Shown here piece by piece: positions 33,413 to 42,021 of a stretch of DNA of 64,000 bases. The translations under genes and the position numbers were made by a program. The DNA comes from TMP-24 sp046348855 (lineage in GTDB: Bacteria > Pseudomonadota > Alphaproteobacteria > Rhodobacterales > Rhodobacteraceae): assembly GCA_046348855.1 (NCBI GenBank), contig JAXMDK010000007.1, positions 62,001-126,000 of the forward strand, written 5' to 3'. The notes beneath the pieces were generated by a model, which ran no database searches, was not told the origin of the DNA, and worked only from the letters and a program-made list of their open reading frames with translations. Every line of letters begins with the position of its first letter. The stretch's first letter is position 1.

Positions 33413-34360
33413 ATGACCATCGCGGAAACCCGGACCGAGACCGCCGGCGACGGCCTGCTGGCGCGCTGGCGCAAGAGCGATCTCTGGTGGTCGTTCCGCC
33501 ACCACAAGTCGGCGGTGGCGGCGGCGATCCTGCTGGCGGTGCTGATCCTGTCGGCCTTCGCTGCGCCGCTTTACGTGCCGCAGAACCCGTTCGATCCGGC
33601 GCAGCTTGACCTGATGAACGCCGAATATCCGCCCTACTGGATGGAAGGCGGCCAGTGGCCCTATCTTCTGGGCACCGACACCCAGGGGCGCGACATCCTG
33701 TCGGCGATCCTTTACGGCTCACGGATCTCGATCCTGATCGGGGTGGCGTCGGTGGTTCTGTCGCTGGTCATGGGCATCGGGCTGGGGCTGGTCGCCGGCT
33801 ATTTCGGCGGGATCACCGACAATCTGCTGATGCGGGTCGGCGATGTGCTGCTGTCGATCCCGACGATCCTGATCGCCATCCTGGTCAGCGCGGTGGTTCG
33901 TGGCCTGTTGCCGCCGGCGCTGCGCGACTACGGGTCCGCCGGGGTGCTGGTCCTGGCGATCGTGCTGTCGGCCTGGGTGCAATATGCGCGCACCGTCCGG
34001 GCGCAGACGGCGGTGGAGCGGGGCAAGGAATATGTGCAGGCGGCACGGCTTCTGAAGGTGCCGGCGCGGCGGATCATGCTGCGCCACATCCTGCCCAACA
34101 CCCTGACGCCGATCCTGGTGGCGGCGACGCTGAACTTCGGCATGGCGATCCTGACCGAGGCGACGCTGTCGTTCCTCGGGATCGGGATGCCGGCCAGCCA
34201 GCCGAGCCTTGGCACGCTGATCCGGCTGGGCAACCAGTTCCTGTTCTCGGGCCTGTGGTGGGTGGTGATCTTTCCGGTCCTGCACCTGTGTCTTCTGGTC
34301 GTGTCGGTCAATCTTCTGGGCGACTGGCTGCGCGACGCGCTCAATCCCAAACTGAGGTGA
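33413..34360 (+). CDS. ABC transporter permease (DppC type)
   Basis: The 315-residue membrane protein matches DppC/OppC: N-terminal HHKSAVAAAILLAVLIL, LLGTDTQGRDILSAILYGSRISI and the EAA loop ERGKEYVQAARLLKVPARR. It begins 3 bases after the first permease gene. Confidence 0.94.
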   Translation: MTIAETRTETAGDGLLARWRKSDLWWSFRHHKSAVAAAILLAVLILSAFAAPLYVPQNPFDPAQLDLMNAEYPPYWMEGGQWPYLLGTDTQGRDILSAILYGSRISILIGVASVVLSLVMGIGLGLVAGYFGGITDNLLMRVGDVLLSIPTILIAILVSAVVRGLLPPALRDYGSAGVLVLAIVLSAWVQYARTVRAQTAVERGKEYVQAARLLKVPARRIMLRHILPNTLTPILVAATLNFGMAILTEATLSFLGIGMPASQPSLGTLIRLGNQFLFSGLWWVVIFPVLHLCLLVVSVNLLGDWLRDALNPKLR

Positions 34361-34363
34361 ACC

Positions 34364-35566
34364 ATGTCTGACCTTCTGATCCGCAACGTCCGGCCGATGG
34401 GCGGCCAGCCCGCCGACATCCTGATCCGGGCCGGGCGGATCGCCGAAATCGGGCCCGGCCTGGCGGCCGGCGGGGCGGCGGTCGAGGATGGCGGCGGCCA
34501 CATCGCCATCCCCTCGCTGGTCGATGCGCATACCCATCTCGACAAGACCACCTGGGCCATGGGCTGGTACAAGGGCCGCAAGGGCGGCAGCCTTCAGGAC
34601 CTGATCGACAACGAACGCAATTCGCGCATTCCGCTGGGTCTGGACGTCCACCGCCAGTCGATGCGCCACGCGATCCAGCTGGCCGAGACTGGCGCGGGTC
34701 ATATCCGCAGCCACGTCGATGTCGACACCGATCACGGGCTGAGCCTTCTGGAAGGCAAGATGGCCACCCGCGACGCGCTGAAGGGGGTGATCGACATCCA
34801 GATCGTCGCCTTTCCGCAGTCGGGGCTGATGGTCCGGCCCGGCACTTACGAATTGCTGGATCAGGCGCTGGCGGCGGGGGCCGATATCGTCGGCGGGCTC
34901 GACCCTTCGTCGATGGACCGCGATCCCAAGGGCTCGCTCGACGCGGTATTCGCACTGGCGGAAAAGCACGGCAAGCCGATCGACATCCACCTGCACGAAT
35001 ATGGCGAGCTGGGCGCCTTCACGCTGGAGATGACCCTGGAACGCACCCGCGCGCACGGGATGCAGGGGCTGGTCGGCGTGTCGCACTGTTTCTGCATGGG
35101 CTCGCCCGATCCGGTCCGCAACGCGGCACTGATGGAACAGGTGGCGCGCGAGGATGTGCGCATCTTCTCGACCGGGCATCCTTCGGCGCAGGTGCCCTCG
35201 CTTCAGGCGATGCACAAGGCCGGCATCAAGGTCGGCATCGGCTGCGACGGCATCCGCGATACCTGGGGGCCGTGGGGTCAGCCCGACATGCTGCACCGGG
35301 CGCGGATCGTCGGGATGAAGAACGCGATGCGGCGGGATGACGAACTGGAACTGCTGCTCGACGTCACTTCGCGCGGCGGGGCCGAGGCGATCGGGGTTGC
35401 GGGCCATGAGATCAAGGCCGGTGGCGCGGCCGACCTGACGCTGGTGGCGGGCGAGACGCTGGCCCATGCGGTGGTCGAGGAAGCGCCGCGGCCACTGGTC
35501 GTCAAGGGCGGCCGGGTGGTGGCGCGCGGCGGGCGGCTGGCCGTTCCCGGCGTGACCATGCCATGA
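34364..35566 (+). CDS. Amidohydrolase, cytosine deaminase-like
   Basis: The 400-residue protein has the metal motif VDAHTHLDKTTW, a second site IDIHLHEYGELGAF, SHCFCMG and the late aspartate in GCDGIRDTWGPWG: the full cytosine-deaminase/isoguanine-deaminase pattern. It hydrolyses a C-N bond of a cyclic or amide substrate, probably the compound imported by the neighbouring transporter. It follows the permease gene by 3 bases. Confidence 0.88.
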   Translation: MSDLLIRNVRPMGGQPADILIRAGRIAEIGPGLAAGGAAVEDGGGHIAIPSLVDAHTHLDKTTWAMGWYKGRKGGSLQDLIDNERNSRIPLGLDVHRQSMRHAIQLAETGAGHIRSHVDVDTDHGLSLLEGKMATRDALKGVIDIQIVAFPQSGLMVRPGTYELLDQALAAGADIVGGLDPSSMDRDPKGSLDAVFALAEKHGKPIDIHLHEYGELGAFTLEMTLERTRAHGMQGLVGVSHCFCMGSPDPVRNAALMEQVAREDVRIFSTGHPSAQVPSLQAMHKAGIKVGIGCDGIRDTWGPWGQPDMLHRARIVGMKNAMRRDDELELLLDVTSRGGAEAIGVAGHEIKAGGAADLTLVAGETLAHAVVEEAPRPLVVKGGRVVARGGRLAVPGVTMP

Positions 35567-37050
35567 GTGCACTGTCCGATCTTGCGCTGGGCCAGCGGCC
35601 CGATGGCCGCACCGCGCTGACCGCCCGCTGGGTGCTGGGCCACCGCGACGGGCGGCATTGCCTGATCGCGAACGGCGAGGTGGTGATCGAAGGCGGCACT
35701 GTCCTGCATGTCGGCCGCCGCTTCGATGGCGAGGTGGCGCGGCGCATCGACCTGGGTGAGGCGCTGATCTCGCCGGGCCTGATCGATCTTGATGCGCTCT
35801 CCGATCTCGACACCACGCTTCTGGCCATCGACCACGGGCCGGGCTGGGCCAAGGGCCGGGTCTGGCCGCGAAGCTATGTCGAACGCGGCCCCTACGAGAT
35901 GTATGCGCCGGAGGAACTGGCGTTCCAGAAGCGTTTCGCCTTTGCGCAACTGCTGCTGAACGGCATCACCACCGCGGCGCCCATCGCCTCGCTTTTCTAC
36001 CGGGCATGGGGCGAGACGGTGGCGGAGTTCGAGGCGGCGGCAGGGGCTGCGGGCGATCTGGGGCTGCGGGTCTATCTGTCGCCGGCCTATCGCTCGGGCG
36101 GCATGGTCTGCGAGGCGCCGGGGCGGCTGGAGGCGGTCTTTGACGAGGAACGCGGGCTGCGGGGGCTGGCCGATGCCGTGGCCTTTGTCGGCGCGCAGGA
36201 CGGTGCGCACGGGGGTCTGGTCCGGGGGATGCTGGCCCCCGACCGGGTTGAGACCTGCACCGAGGGGCTGTTGCGCCGGACGCTGGACGCGGCGCGCGAC
36301 CTGGGTTGCAAGGTGCGGCTGCACATGGCGCAGGGCGAGATGGAGGTGGCGGCGGTCAGGAAGCTGCATGGCACCACCGCGCCCGGCTGGCTGGCGCGGA
36401 TGGGGCTTCTGTCCGACCGGCTCTTGGCGCCGCATGCTACCAACGCGACCGAGGACGATCTGGACCTTTATGCCGCGCACGGGGTTTCGGTCGTCCATTG
36501 CCCGCTGGTGTCGGCGCGGTTCGGATCGGTCCTGACCTCGTTCCGGCGGCTGAAGGATCGCGGCATCACCATCGCGATGGGCACCGACACCGCGCCCGCC
36601 GACATGCTGATGAACCTGATGGTCGGGCTGCTGACGGCGCGGATCGCCGACGGGGATGCGGGCGCGGTCAAGTCGGCCGACCTGTGGGACGCGGCGACTT
36701 TGGGCGGGGCCAAGGCGCTGGGCCGCGATGACCTGGGCCGGCTCGCGCCGGGCGCGCGGGCCGACATCGCGGTCTTTGCGCTGGACGACGTGCCGATGAC
36801 GCCCACCATCGACCCGATCACCACGCTGGTGAACGGCGGGTCGGGCAAGGTGACGAAGGCGGTCTTCGTCGACGGGCGGCTCGCCATGCGCGACGGCCGC
36901 GTGACGGGCCTCGACCTTGTGGCGGCGCGGGCCCGGGCGCAGGCGCAGTTCGACGGTCTGGTGGCGAAATATCCCGACCGCACTTGGGGCCATCCGCCGG
37001 TAACCGAGATCTTCCCCCCGAGCTATCCGATCGAAGGAGGCGCGCCATGA
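35563..37050 (+). CDS. Amidohydrolase-family protein lacking the HxH motif
   Basis: The 495-residue protein has the overall chlorohydrolase/guanine-deaminase layout (RLHMAQGEMEV, LLAPHATNATEDDL, GTDTAPADMLMN, and a late LAPGARADIAVF). Where the first metal motif PGxxxxHxH is expected it reads SPGLIDLDALSDLD, so both histidines are missing. Metal binding may differ, or the activity may be altered. It overlaps both neighbours by four bases, so it is firmly part of the operon. Confidence 0.82.
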   Translation: MSALSDLALGQRPDGRTALTARWVLGHRDGRHCLIANGEVVIEGGTVLHVGRRFDGEVARRIDLGEALISPGLIDLDALSDLDTTLLAIDHGPGWAKGRVWPRSYVERGPYEMYAPEELAFQKRFAFAQLLLNGITTAAPIASLFYRAWGETVAEFEAAAGAAGDLGLRVYLSPAYRSGGMVCEAPGRLEAVFDEERGLRGLADAVAFVGAQDGAHGGLVRGMLAPDRVETCTEGLLRRTLDAARDLGCKVRLHMAQGEMEVAAVRKLHGTTAPGWLARMGLLSDRLLAPHATNATEDDLDLYAAHGVSVVHCPLVSARFGSVLTSFRRLKDRGITIAMGTDTAPADMLMNLMVGLLTARIADGDAGAVKSADLWDAATLGGAKALGRDDLGRLAPGARADIAVFALDDVPMTPTIDPITTLVNGGSGKVTKAVFVDGRLAMRDGRVTGLDLVAARARAQAQFDGLVAKYPDRTWGHPPVTEIFPPSYPIEGGAP

Positions 37051-38027
37051 GCGACACCCCTGTTCTCGACGTGCGCGGCCTGCGCGTCGATTTCCCCGGC
37101 CGCCACGGCACGGTGACGGCGCTGTCCGAGGTGTCGCTGGCGATCCGGCCCGGCGAGATCCTCGGCGTCGTCGGCGAGTCCGGCGCGGGCAAGTCGATGA
37201 CCGGGCTGGCGGTGCAGGGCCTGCTGGAGCCGCCCGGCCATATCGCCGGCGGCGAAATCTGGCTGAATGGCCGGCGCATCGACCAGCTGTCGGACCGCGC
37301 GATGGAAAAGGTCCGCGGCCGCGAGATCGGCGCGATCTTCCAGGATCCGCTGACCTCGCTCAACCCGCTGTTCTCGGTCGGCGCGCAGCTGGTCGAGACG
37401 ATCCGTCTGCATCTGGGCCTCAACCGCGCCGATGCCCGCCGCCGGGCGGTCGAGCTTCTGACCGAAGTGGGCATTCCCGCGCCGGAGGAGAGGGTCGATC
37501 ATTTCCCCCACCAGTTCTCGGGCGGGATGCGGCAAAGGGTGGTGATCGCGCTGGCGCTGGCGGCGCGGCCGAAGCTCATCATCGCCGACGAACCGACGAC
37601 GGCGCTCGACGTGTCGATCCAGGCGCAGATCACCGCGCTTCTGCGGCGGCTCTGCGACGACCACGGCACGGCGGTTATGCTGGTCACCCACGACATGGGC
37701 GTCATCGCCGAAACCGCCGACCGGGTGGCGGTGATGTATGCCGGCCGGCTGGTCGAGATCGGCCCGGTGGCGGAGGTCATCGCCCGGCCGCGCCATCCCT
37801 ATACGCGGGGGCTGATGGGCTCGATCCCAGCCTTGGGCGCGCGGGTGCCGCGGCTGGCGCAGATCGACGGGTCGATGCCGCGGCTCGATGCGATTCCTGC
37901 CGGCTGTTCGTTCAACCCGCGCTGCCCGCACGTGATGGCGCGTTGCCGGGTCGAGCGGCCGGGACTGACACCTGCCGGCGCGGGCCTTGCGGCCTGCTGG
38001 CTGGCCCAAGAGGAGACTGCCGCATGA
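37047..38027 (+). CDS. ABC transporter ATPase (DppD type)
   Basis: The 326-residue ATPase has Walker A GESGAGKSM, signature FSGGMRQRV, Walker B IIADEPTTALD and the C-terminal oligopeptide-transporter cysteine cluster (CSFNPRCPHVMARC). The ATG at 37047 overlaps the preceding stop as ATGA. Confidence 0.94.
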   Translation: MSDTPVLDVRGLRVDFPGRHGTVTALSEVSLAIRPGEILGVVGESGAGKSMTGLAVQGLLEPPGHIAGGEIWLNGRRIDQLSDRAMEKVRGREIGAIFQDPLTSLNPLFSVGAQLVETIRLHLGLNRADARRRAVELLTEVGIPAPEERVDHFPHQFSGGMRQRVVIALALAARPKLIIADEPTTALDVSIQAQITALLRRLCDDHGTAVMLVTHDMGVIAETADRVAVMYAGRLVEIGPVAEVIARPRHPYTRGLMGSIPALGARVPRLAQIDGSMPRLDAIPAGCSFNPRCPHVMARCRVERPGLTPAGAGLAACWLAQEETAA

Positions 38028-39067
38028 ATGGCTCCGTTCCTGCCCTCGCCGTCGCCGGCCTGACCCGGCTGTTCGACGTGTCGGCGCCCTGGCTGAACCG
38101 GCTGATCGAGCGCCAGCCCCGGCGCCTGCTGCGGGCGGTCGACGACATCGGCTTTTCGGTGCCGCGCGGCAGCTGCCTGAGCCTGGTCGGCGAATCCGGC
38201 TGCGGCAAGTCGACGGTGGCCAAGCTGGTATCCGGCCTGATCGCGCCGAGCGCCGGCACCATCGCCTTCGGGCCGGGGCCGGCGGGCACACCCCTGTCCG
38301 CTCAGATGATCTTCCAGGACCCCTACGCCAGCCTCAATCCGCGCTGGCGGGTCGGCGACATCATCGCCGAACCCCTGCGCGAGATGGGCCTGCGCAAGGG
38401 CGAGGCCGAGGTCCGGGCCCGGGTGGCCGAGCTTCTGGCGACCGTCGGCCTGTCGGCCAGCGACGGGCGGAAGTTCCCGCATGAATTCTCGGGTGGCCAG
38501 CGCCAGCGCATCTCCATCGCCCGGGCGCTGGCCAGCGAGCCCGAGTTCCTGATCTGCGACGAGCCGACCTCGGCGCTCGATGTGTCGGTGCAGGCGCAGA
38601 TCCTGAACCTGATGCGCCGGCTTCAGGACGAGATGGGCCTGACCTACCTGTTCATCAGCCATGACATGAGCGTGGTGCGACACATGTCGGACCAGATCGC
38701 GGTCATGTACCTGGGCCGGATCGTCGAACTGGCGCCGACCGAGGTGCTGTTCGGCGGGCCGAAGCATCCCTACACGAAGCTGTTGCTCGACACGATCCCG
38801 AACGTGCGCGACCCGCGCCGCCGCCGCCAGACCCAGGCCGGCGAGGTGCCGAGCCCCTTGAACCCGCCTTCGGGCTGCACCTTCCATCCGCGCTGCCCCG
38901 AGGCCGACGCGCGCTGCCGGGCCGAACGGCCGCAGACGCTCGCCTATGCCGACGGCAGCCAGGTGGCCTGCCACCGGGTGGCCGAGGCGATGGCGGCGCT
39001 GGCGGTCCCGGCGCCCGCGTCCGGGGGCGCGGTTGGTGCCGGCGACAAGCTGCGGCTGTCGGCCTGA
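38024..39067 (+). CDS. ABC transporter ATPase (DppF type)
   Basis: The 347-residue ATPase has Walker A GESGCGKST, signature SGGQRQRI, Walker B ICDEPTSALD and the family tail CTFHPRCPEADARC. It overlaps the previous gene by four bases and ends the operon. A 36-bp direct repeat begins at its stop. Confidence 0.94.
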   Translation: MNGSVPALAVAGLTRLFDVSAPWLNRLIERQPRRLLRAVDDIGFSVPRGSCLSLVGESGCGKSTVAKLVSGLIAPSAGTIAFGPGPAGTPLSAQMIFQDPYASLNPRWRVGDIIAEPLREMGLRKGEAEVRARVAELLATVGLSASDGRKFPHEFSGGQRQRISIARALASEPEFLICDEPTSALDVSVQAQILNLMRRLQDEMGLTYLFISHDMSVVRHMSDQIAVMYLGRIVELAPTEVLFGGPKHPYTKLLLDTIPNVRDPRRRRQTQAGEVPSPLNPPSGCTFHPRCPEADARCRAERPQTLAYADGSQVACHRVAEAMAALAVPAPASGGAVGAGDKLRLSA

Positions 39068-39103
39068 GCGGCCGGTTCCTTTCTGCGGTCAGCTCAGGGG
39101 AAG
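39068..39103 (+). repeat. 36-bp direct repeat, left copy
   Basis: GCGGCCGGTTCCTTTCTGCG begins this copy, which matches 40402-40437 at 33 of 36 positions. The two copies bound the degraded segment between the ABC operon and the racemase gene. Confidence 0.75.
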
Positions 39104-39106
39104 CCC

Positions 39107-39180
39107 CGTAGGGTGCGTGATTTCATGCACCATCGCGGAGGATGGGAGGTGGAATGGTGCGTACGAGCACGCACCCTACG
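39107..39180. repeat. Palindromic repeat element (REP-like)
   Basis: CGTAGGGTGCGTG at 39107-39119 pairs with CACGCACCCTACG at 39168-39180; inside, GCACCAT and ATGGTGC continue the stem. The element would form a long hairpin and ends the ABC operon transcript. Its right arm supplies the stop codon of the truncated gene next to it. Confidence 0.7.
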
Positions 39181-39277
39181 CTTGCTGATCGCCGCTTAGG
39201 GCAATCGCTGCCCCGTATTCCCGGTTGTAAGTGTTCATCGACAGGATGGCGAGAAACAGATCTTTGGAAATAGTCAA
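39176..39277 (-). pseudogene. N-terminal gene remnant with TTG start, cut off by palindromic repeat
   Basis: A TTG at 39277, with GGAG upstream and overlapping the preceding stop (TTGA), opens 33 codons reading LTISKDLFLAILSMNTYNRE. From memory this is how a widespread family of Rhodobacteraceae hydrolase/lipase-like proteins begins. The frame ends at a TAG inside the palindromic repeat, so the gene has lost everything after its start. Confidence 0.5.
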
Positions 39278-40034
39278 TTGAATGTCTCCGTTGAGAAAGT
39301 CAGGACGTTCAGATCGGTATCGTTGGGGTCTATCTTGTTCAGGTCAAAGCCAGGCGAGAACTTAATTGGGAAGGGGCCGCGACCGTCGATCTCTTTCAAG
39401 TCACCTAGCACAGCCTCTACCTTCCCCTCGGTCACCGCCTCATCGGTCACGGCCAGCGTCACCGCCTTCAGCCGCACGCCGGGGCCGAAGGCCGCCGCGA
39501 GATCAGCGGGATCGACCTGCCGCACGGACTTCGGGTCGTGGATATCGTCGAAGGTCACCAGCAGCGGATAGAGGTCGGGCGTCAGCGTCAGCGGCTGGTC
39601 CTTGGGCAGCGCCTTGACCGCCGCCACTGCCGCTTCGGTCGCCGGGTAAAGCCGCTGTGGCTGTCCGGCCAGCGTCGCCAGGTTCAGCCCCGGCGCGCCG
39701 AGGCCGCCTTCGCCCCCCGTGAGCAGCGCGAAAGAAAGCGCCCCGGCGCCAGTTCGACCACCGTGGCCTCGCCCCGGAAGCCGTAGCCCCCGGTCGAACC
39801 GTTGACCCCCATGATATGGCGCAGTTCGCCGCGCGTGCCGGTGAAGAGCGCCTCCTGCACCGATGCGCCGGTGACCTGGCCCGAAGGCGTCTCGATGATG
39901 AGGGTCATGCGCTGATGCCAGCTGGCATGAACGGTGTTGAACCAGACCCAGGCGACATAAGTCCCGACCGCCAGAAGCGGCAGGCCGACTACTATGGCCA
40001 GAAGCCCGAGCAGAACCGTACGCAGCCGCCTCAT
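39274..40034 (-). pseudogene. Membrane-anchored hypothetical gene with a one-base frameshift
   Basis: The 5' part (ATG at 40034) encodes a membrane helix (VLLGLLAIVVGLPLLAVGTY) and a domain ending ATVVELAPG. The 3' part continues in another frame (ALSFALLTGGEGGLGAPG, then YPATEAAVAAVKALPKDQPL and so on to a TGA at 39274). Inserting one G in the GGGG at 39744-39741 joins them into one protein of about 253 residues. Function unknown. It is either a real frameshift or a homopolymer sequencing error. Confidence 0.72.
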
Positions 40035-40131
40035 ATCGACAACCCCCAGCCGAAGACAGGGCCGGTCATCAGTCGATTTCCTGGCTGAACCCGCATCCTG
40101 AGCTCCTTCCGTCTCCGCTTCGGTAATGATG

Positions 40132-40156
40132 GCCCTCCGGGATGTCACCGGAGGGC
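40132..40156. terminator. Hairpin after a leftward gene remnant
   Basis: GCCCTCCGG pairs perfectly with CCGGAGGGC across seven bases. It lies just beyond the stop at 40166 of a leftward C-terminal remnant, as a terminator would. No long T run. Confidence 0.55.
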
Positions 40157-40165
40157 GCTTTCGCT

Positions 40166-40264
40166 TCACTCGGCCTGTTCGGCGGCTGGGGCGCCGGTGA
40201 TCTTCTGCAGCATCTCGCGGTCGATCGGCGACGGCCAGGCACGCTCGGCCGCCCGCTTGGCTCA
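40166..40264 (-). pseudogene. C-terminal gene remnant, unrecognised
   Basis: Thirty-one sense codons between two TGA stops read like a protein C terminus (AERAWPSPIDREMLQKITG), with good codon use, and are followed by a terminator hairpin. There is no start, so this is the tail of a lost gene. I cannot identify the parent family. Confidence 0.4.
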
Positions 40265-40379
40265 TGCCCGCTCTGGGCGAGAACTCGGGCAACAATATGA
40301 CGCGGAGCCTGCGCCGGGGGCGGGCCGGGGCGGCCGTCGGCCTGAGCGGTCGGCGCCCGGGAACCCGCGCAGAAAGAAG

Positions 40380-40407
40380 GGCCGCGCCGGGGATGCCGGG
40401 CGCGGCC
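40380..40407 (-). terminator. Rho-independent-like terminator of the racemase operon
   Basis: On the minus strand GGCCGCGCC pairs with GGCGCGGCC and is followed by CTTCTTTCT. It lies about 70 bases past the racemase stop. Confidence 0.65.
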
Positions 40408-40437
40408 AGTTCCTTTCTGCGGTCGGCTCAGGGAAAG
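40402..40437 (+). repeat. 36-bp direct repeat, right copy
   Basis: GCGGCCAGTTCCTTTCTGCG begins this copy, which has three mismatches to 39068-39103. It overlaps the right arm of the racemase terminator, suggesting that the repeated unit is a transcript-end segment duplicated during rearrangement. Confidence 0.75.
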
Positions 40438-40477
40438 GAGGGGTGCAGAAAGGTCGAACGGGTGCGGGTGTGCCAGC

Positions 40478-41206
40478 CTAGCCGGCGCGCGCCGTGGTGC
40501 GGGAGCCGGGCTTCACCCGCGGATAGTCGTAGGCGCCGATCTTCGAGGTGCGGTAGCCGCCGCCGACCAGCCCCTCGGCCAGCTTCACCGCGGCGCTGAC
40601 CCCGTCGATCACCGGCATGCCGGCGCGGGCCTGCAGGCGGTCGCACAGGTCCGACATTCCGGCGCAGCCCAGCACGATGGCGTCGGCCCCGTCGTGGTCG
40701 CGCGCGGCCTCGATCTCGCGCATCAGGCGTTCCTCGGCCAGCGCGGGGTTTTCCTCGAGCGCGAGGACCGGCATGTCGACGGCCCGGACCGACCGGCAGC
40801 GGTGGCCGGCGCCGTAGGACTGCAACAGATCCTCGATGATCGGCACCGACCGGGGCAGCGTGGTGACGACGGAAAAGCGGCTGGCGATGGTGGTGGCGAC
40901 CTGCACGGCGGCCTGGCAGATGCCGATCACCGGGCCGGTGGCGACCTCGCGCGCGGCGGCAAGGCCGGGGTCGTCGAAACAGGCGATGACGAAGGCCTGC
41001 GCGCCGCGCGCCTCGCCGGCGCGGATCGCGTCCAGCAAGGCGGGGACCGACAGGGCCTCGTCGGCATGGCCTTCGATGCTGGCCGGTGTGTCGCCGGGGT
41101 TCAGCGCCTCGATCCGCGTGCCGGGAAAGGCGCAGCGGCGGGCGCTGTCGCGCACCTGTTCGGTCATCGAGACGGTCGAGTTGGGGTTGATGAGCAGGAT
41201 GTGCAT
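40478..41206 (-). CDS. Aspartate/glutamate/hydantoin racemase family protein
   Basis: The 242-residue protein begins MHILLINPNSTVSMTEQV, typical of hydantoin and allantoin racemases, and has the two catalytic cysteines in VIACFDDPG and VLGCAGMSDL. It would racemise, or cis-trans isomerise, a small cyclic or dicarboxylic compound. It lies 3 bases downstream of the flavin-reductase-like gene and belongs to the putative GntR-controlled locus. Confidence 0.88.
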   Translation of the reverse strand: MHILLINPNSTVSMTEQVRDSARRCAFPGTRIEALNPGDTPASIEGHADEALSVPALLDAIRAGEARGAQAFVIACFDDPGLAAAREVATGPVIGICQAAVQVATTIASRFSVVTTLPRSVPIIEDLLQSYGAGHRCRSVRAVDMPVLALEENPALAEERLMREIEAARDHDGADAIVLGCAGMSDLCDRLQARAGMPVIDGVSAAVKLAEGLVGGGYRTSKIGAYDYPRVKPGSRTTARAG

Positions 41207-41209
41207 GGC

Positions 41210-41848
41210 TCAGACCTTTTCGCCCAGGCGGTCGCGCACCGAATCGAGCCCCGGCGACGGCATGTGGAACTGGCGATCCGAGGTGATGTAATTGTCGGCG
41301 TGCAGGCGGGCGATGGGCTGGTAGACGTCGGGGTTCACATAGCGGCCCTCGGTGTCAAGACAATCGCGGCGGACATGCATGTGCACGACCTCGCCGAGGA
41401 CGATGACCCGGCGGTCATAGTCGATCAGCCGTTCGACCCGGCATTCCATTGCGCAAGGGGTTTCGGCCAGGCGCCGCGCCGCGACCTGTTCACAGTCCAG
41501 CGCCGTCAGCCCCGCAAGCGAAACCTCGTCAATGTCGGGGGCGACGCCCAGCCCGCAGACCAGCATCTGGTCGGCGATGGCCATGTCGACCATGTTGACC
41601 ACGAATTCGCCGGTGCGGCGGATATTGCGCACGGTGTCCTTCTCGGTCCCGTCGGGCCGGGTCTGGATGCCCAGGATCACGATGGCCGGGTCATGGGAAA
41701 AGACGTTGAAGAAGCTCATCGGCGCGGCGTTGTTGTGGCCGCCGTCCGACAGGGTGGTGACAAGCGCGATCGGCCTCGGGCCGATGAAATTGGTCAGCAG
41801 GCGGTAGCGTTCGGGTGCCGATATCCGGGTGAAGTCAAACTCGGTCAT
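41210..41848 (-). CDS. Flavin reductase-like FMN-binding protein
   Basis: The 212-residue protein has the FMN-binding split-barrel pattern FIGPRPIALVTTLSDGG and APMSFFNVFSHDP, with EFVVNMVD. Such proteins supply reduced flavin to monooxygenases or act as small oxidoreductases. No monooxygenase is visible in the locus. The ATG at 41848 starts the family-like sequence. It diverges from the GntR gene across a shared operator. Confidence 0.85.
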   Translation of the reverse strand: MTEFDFTRISAPERYRLLTNFIGPRPIALVTTLSDGGHNNAAPMSFFNVFSHDPAIVILGIQTRPDGTEKDTVRNIRRTGEFVVNMVDMAIADQMLVCGLGVAPDIDEVSLAGLTALDCEQVAARRLAETPCAMECRVERLIDYDRRVIVLGEVVHMHVRRDCLDTEGRYVNPDVYQPIARLHADNYITSDRQFHMPSPGLDSVRDRLGEKV

Positions 41849-41927
41849 GTTCGCCGCTCCTCGCCACCGCCGGTCGGACAAACCGGCTGCGGTGCCCCTT
41901 GATTTCGCTCGCTTTCAGTGCAACAGT

Positions 41928-41951
41928 ATTGTCTACAATTTTGTAGTCAAT
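41928..41951. promoter_or_regulatory. GntR-type operator pair in the flavin reductase/gntR divergent region
   Basis: ATTGTCTACAAT (41928-41939) is followed at once by TTTGTAGTCAAT (41940-41951), a degenerate copy in 12-base phase. The location between the regulator and its divergent neighbour suggests autoregulation. Confidence 0.65.
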
Positions 41952-42021
41952 AGACATCTTCCCGTTCACATTGACTTTTTGCAGTTATTTCGCAGAAAAT
42001 ACACCAGTCACAGGAGCAGGC

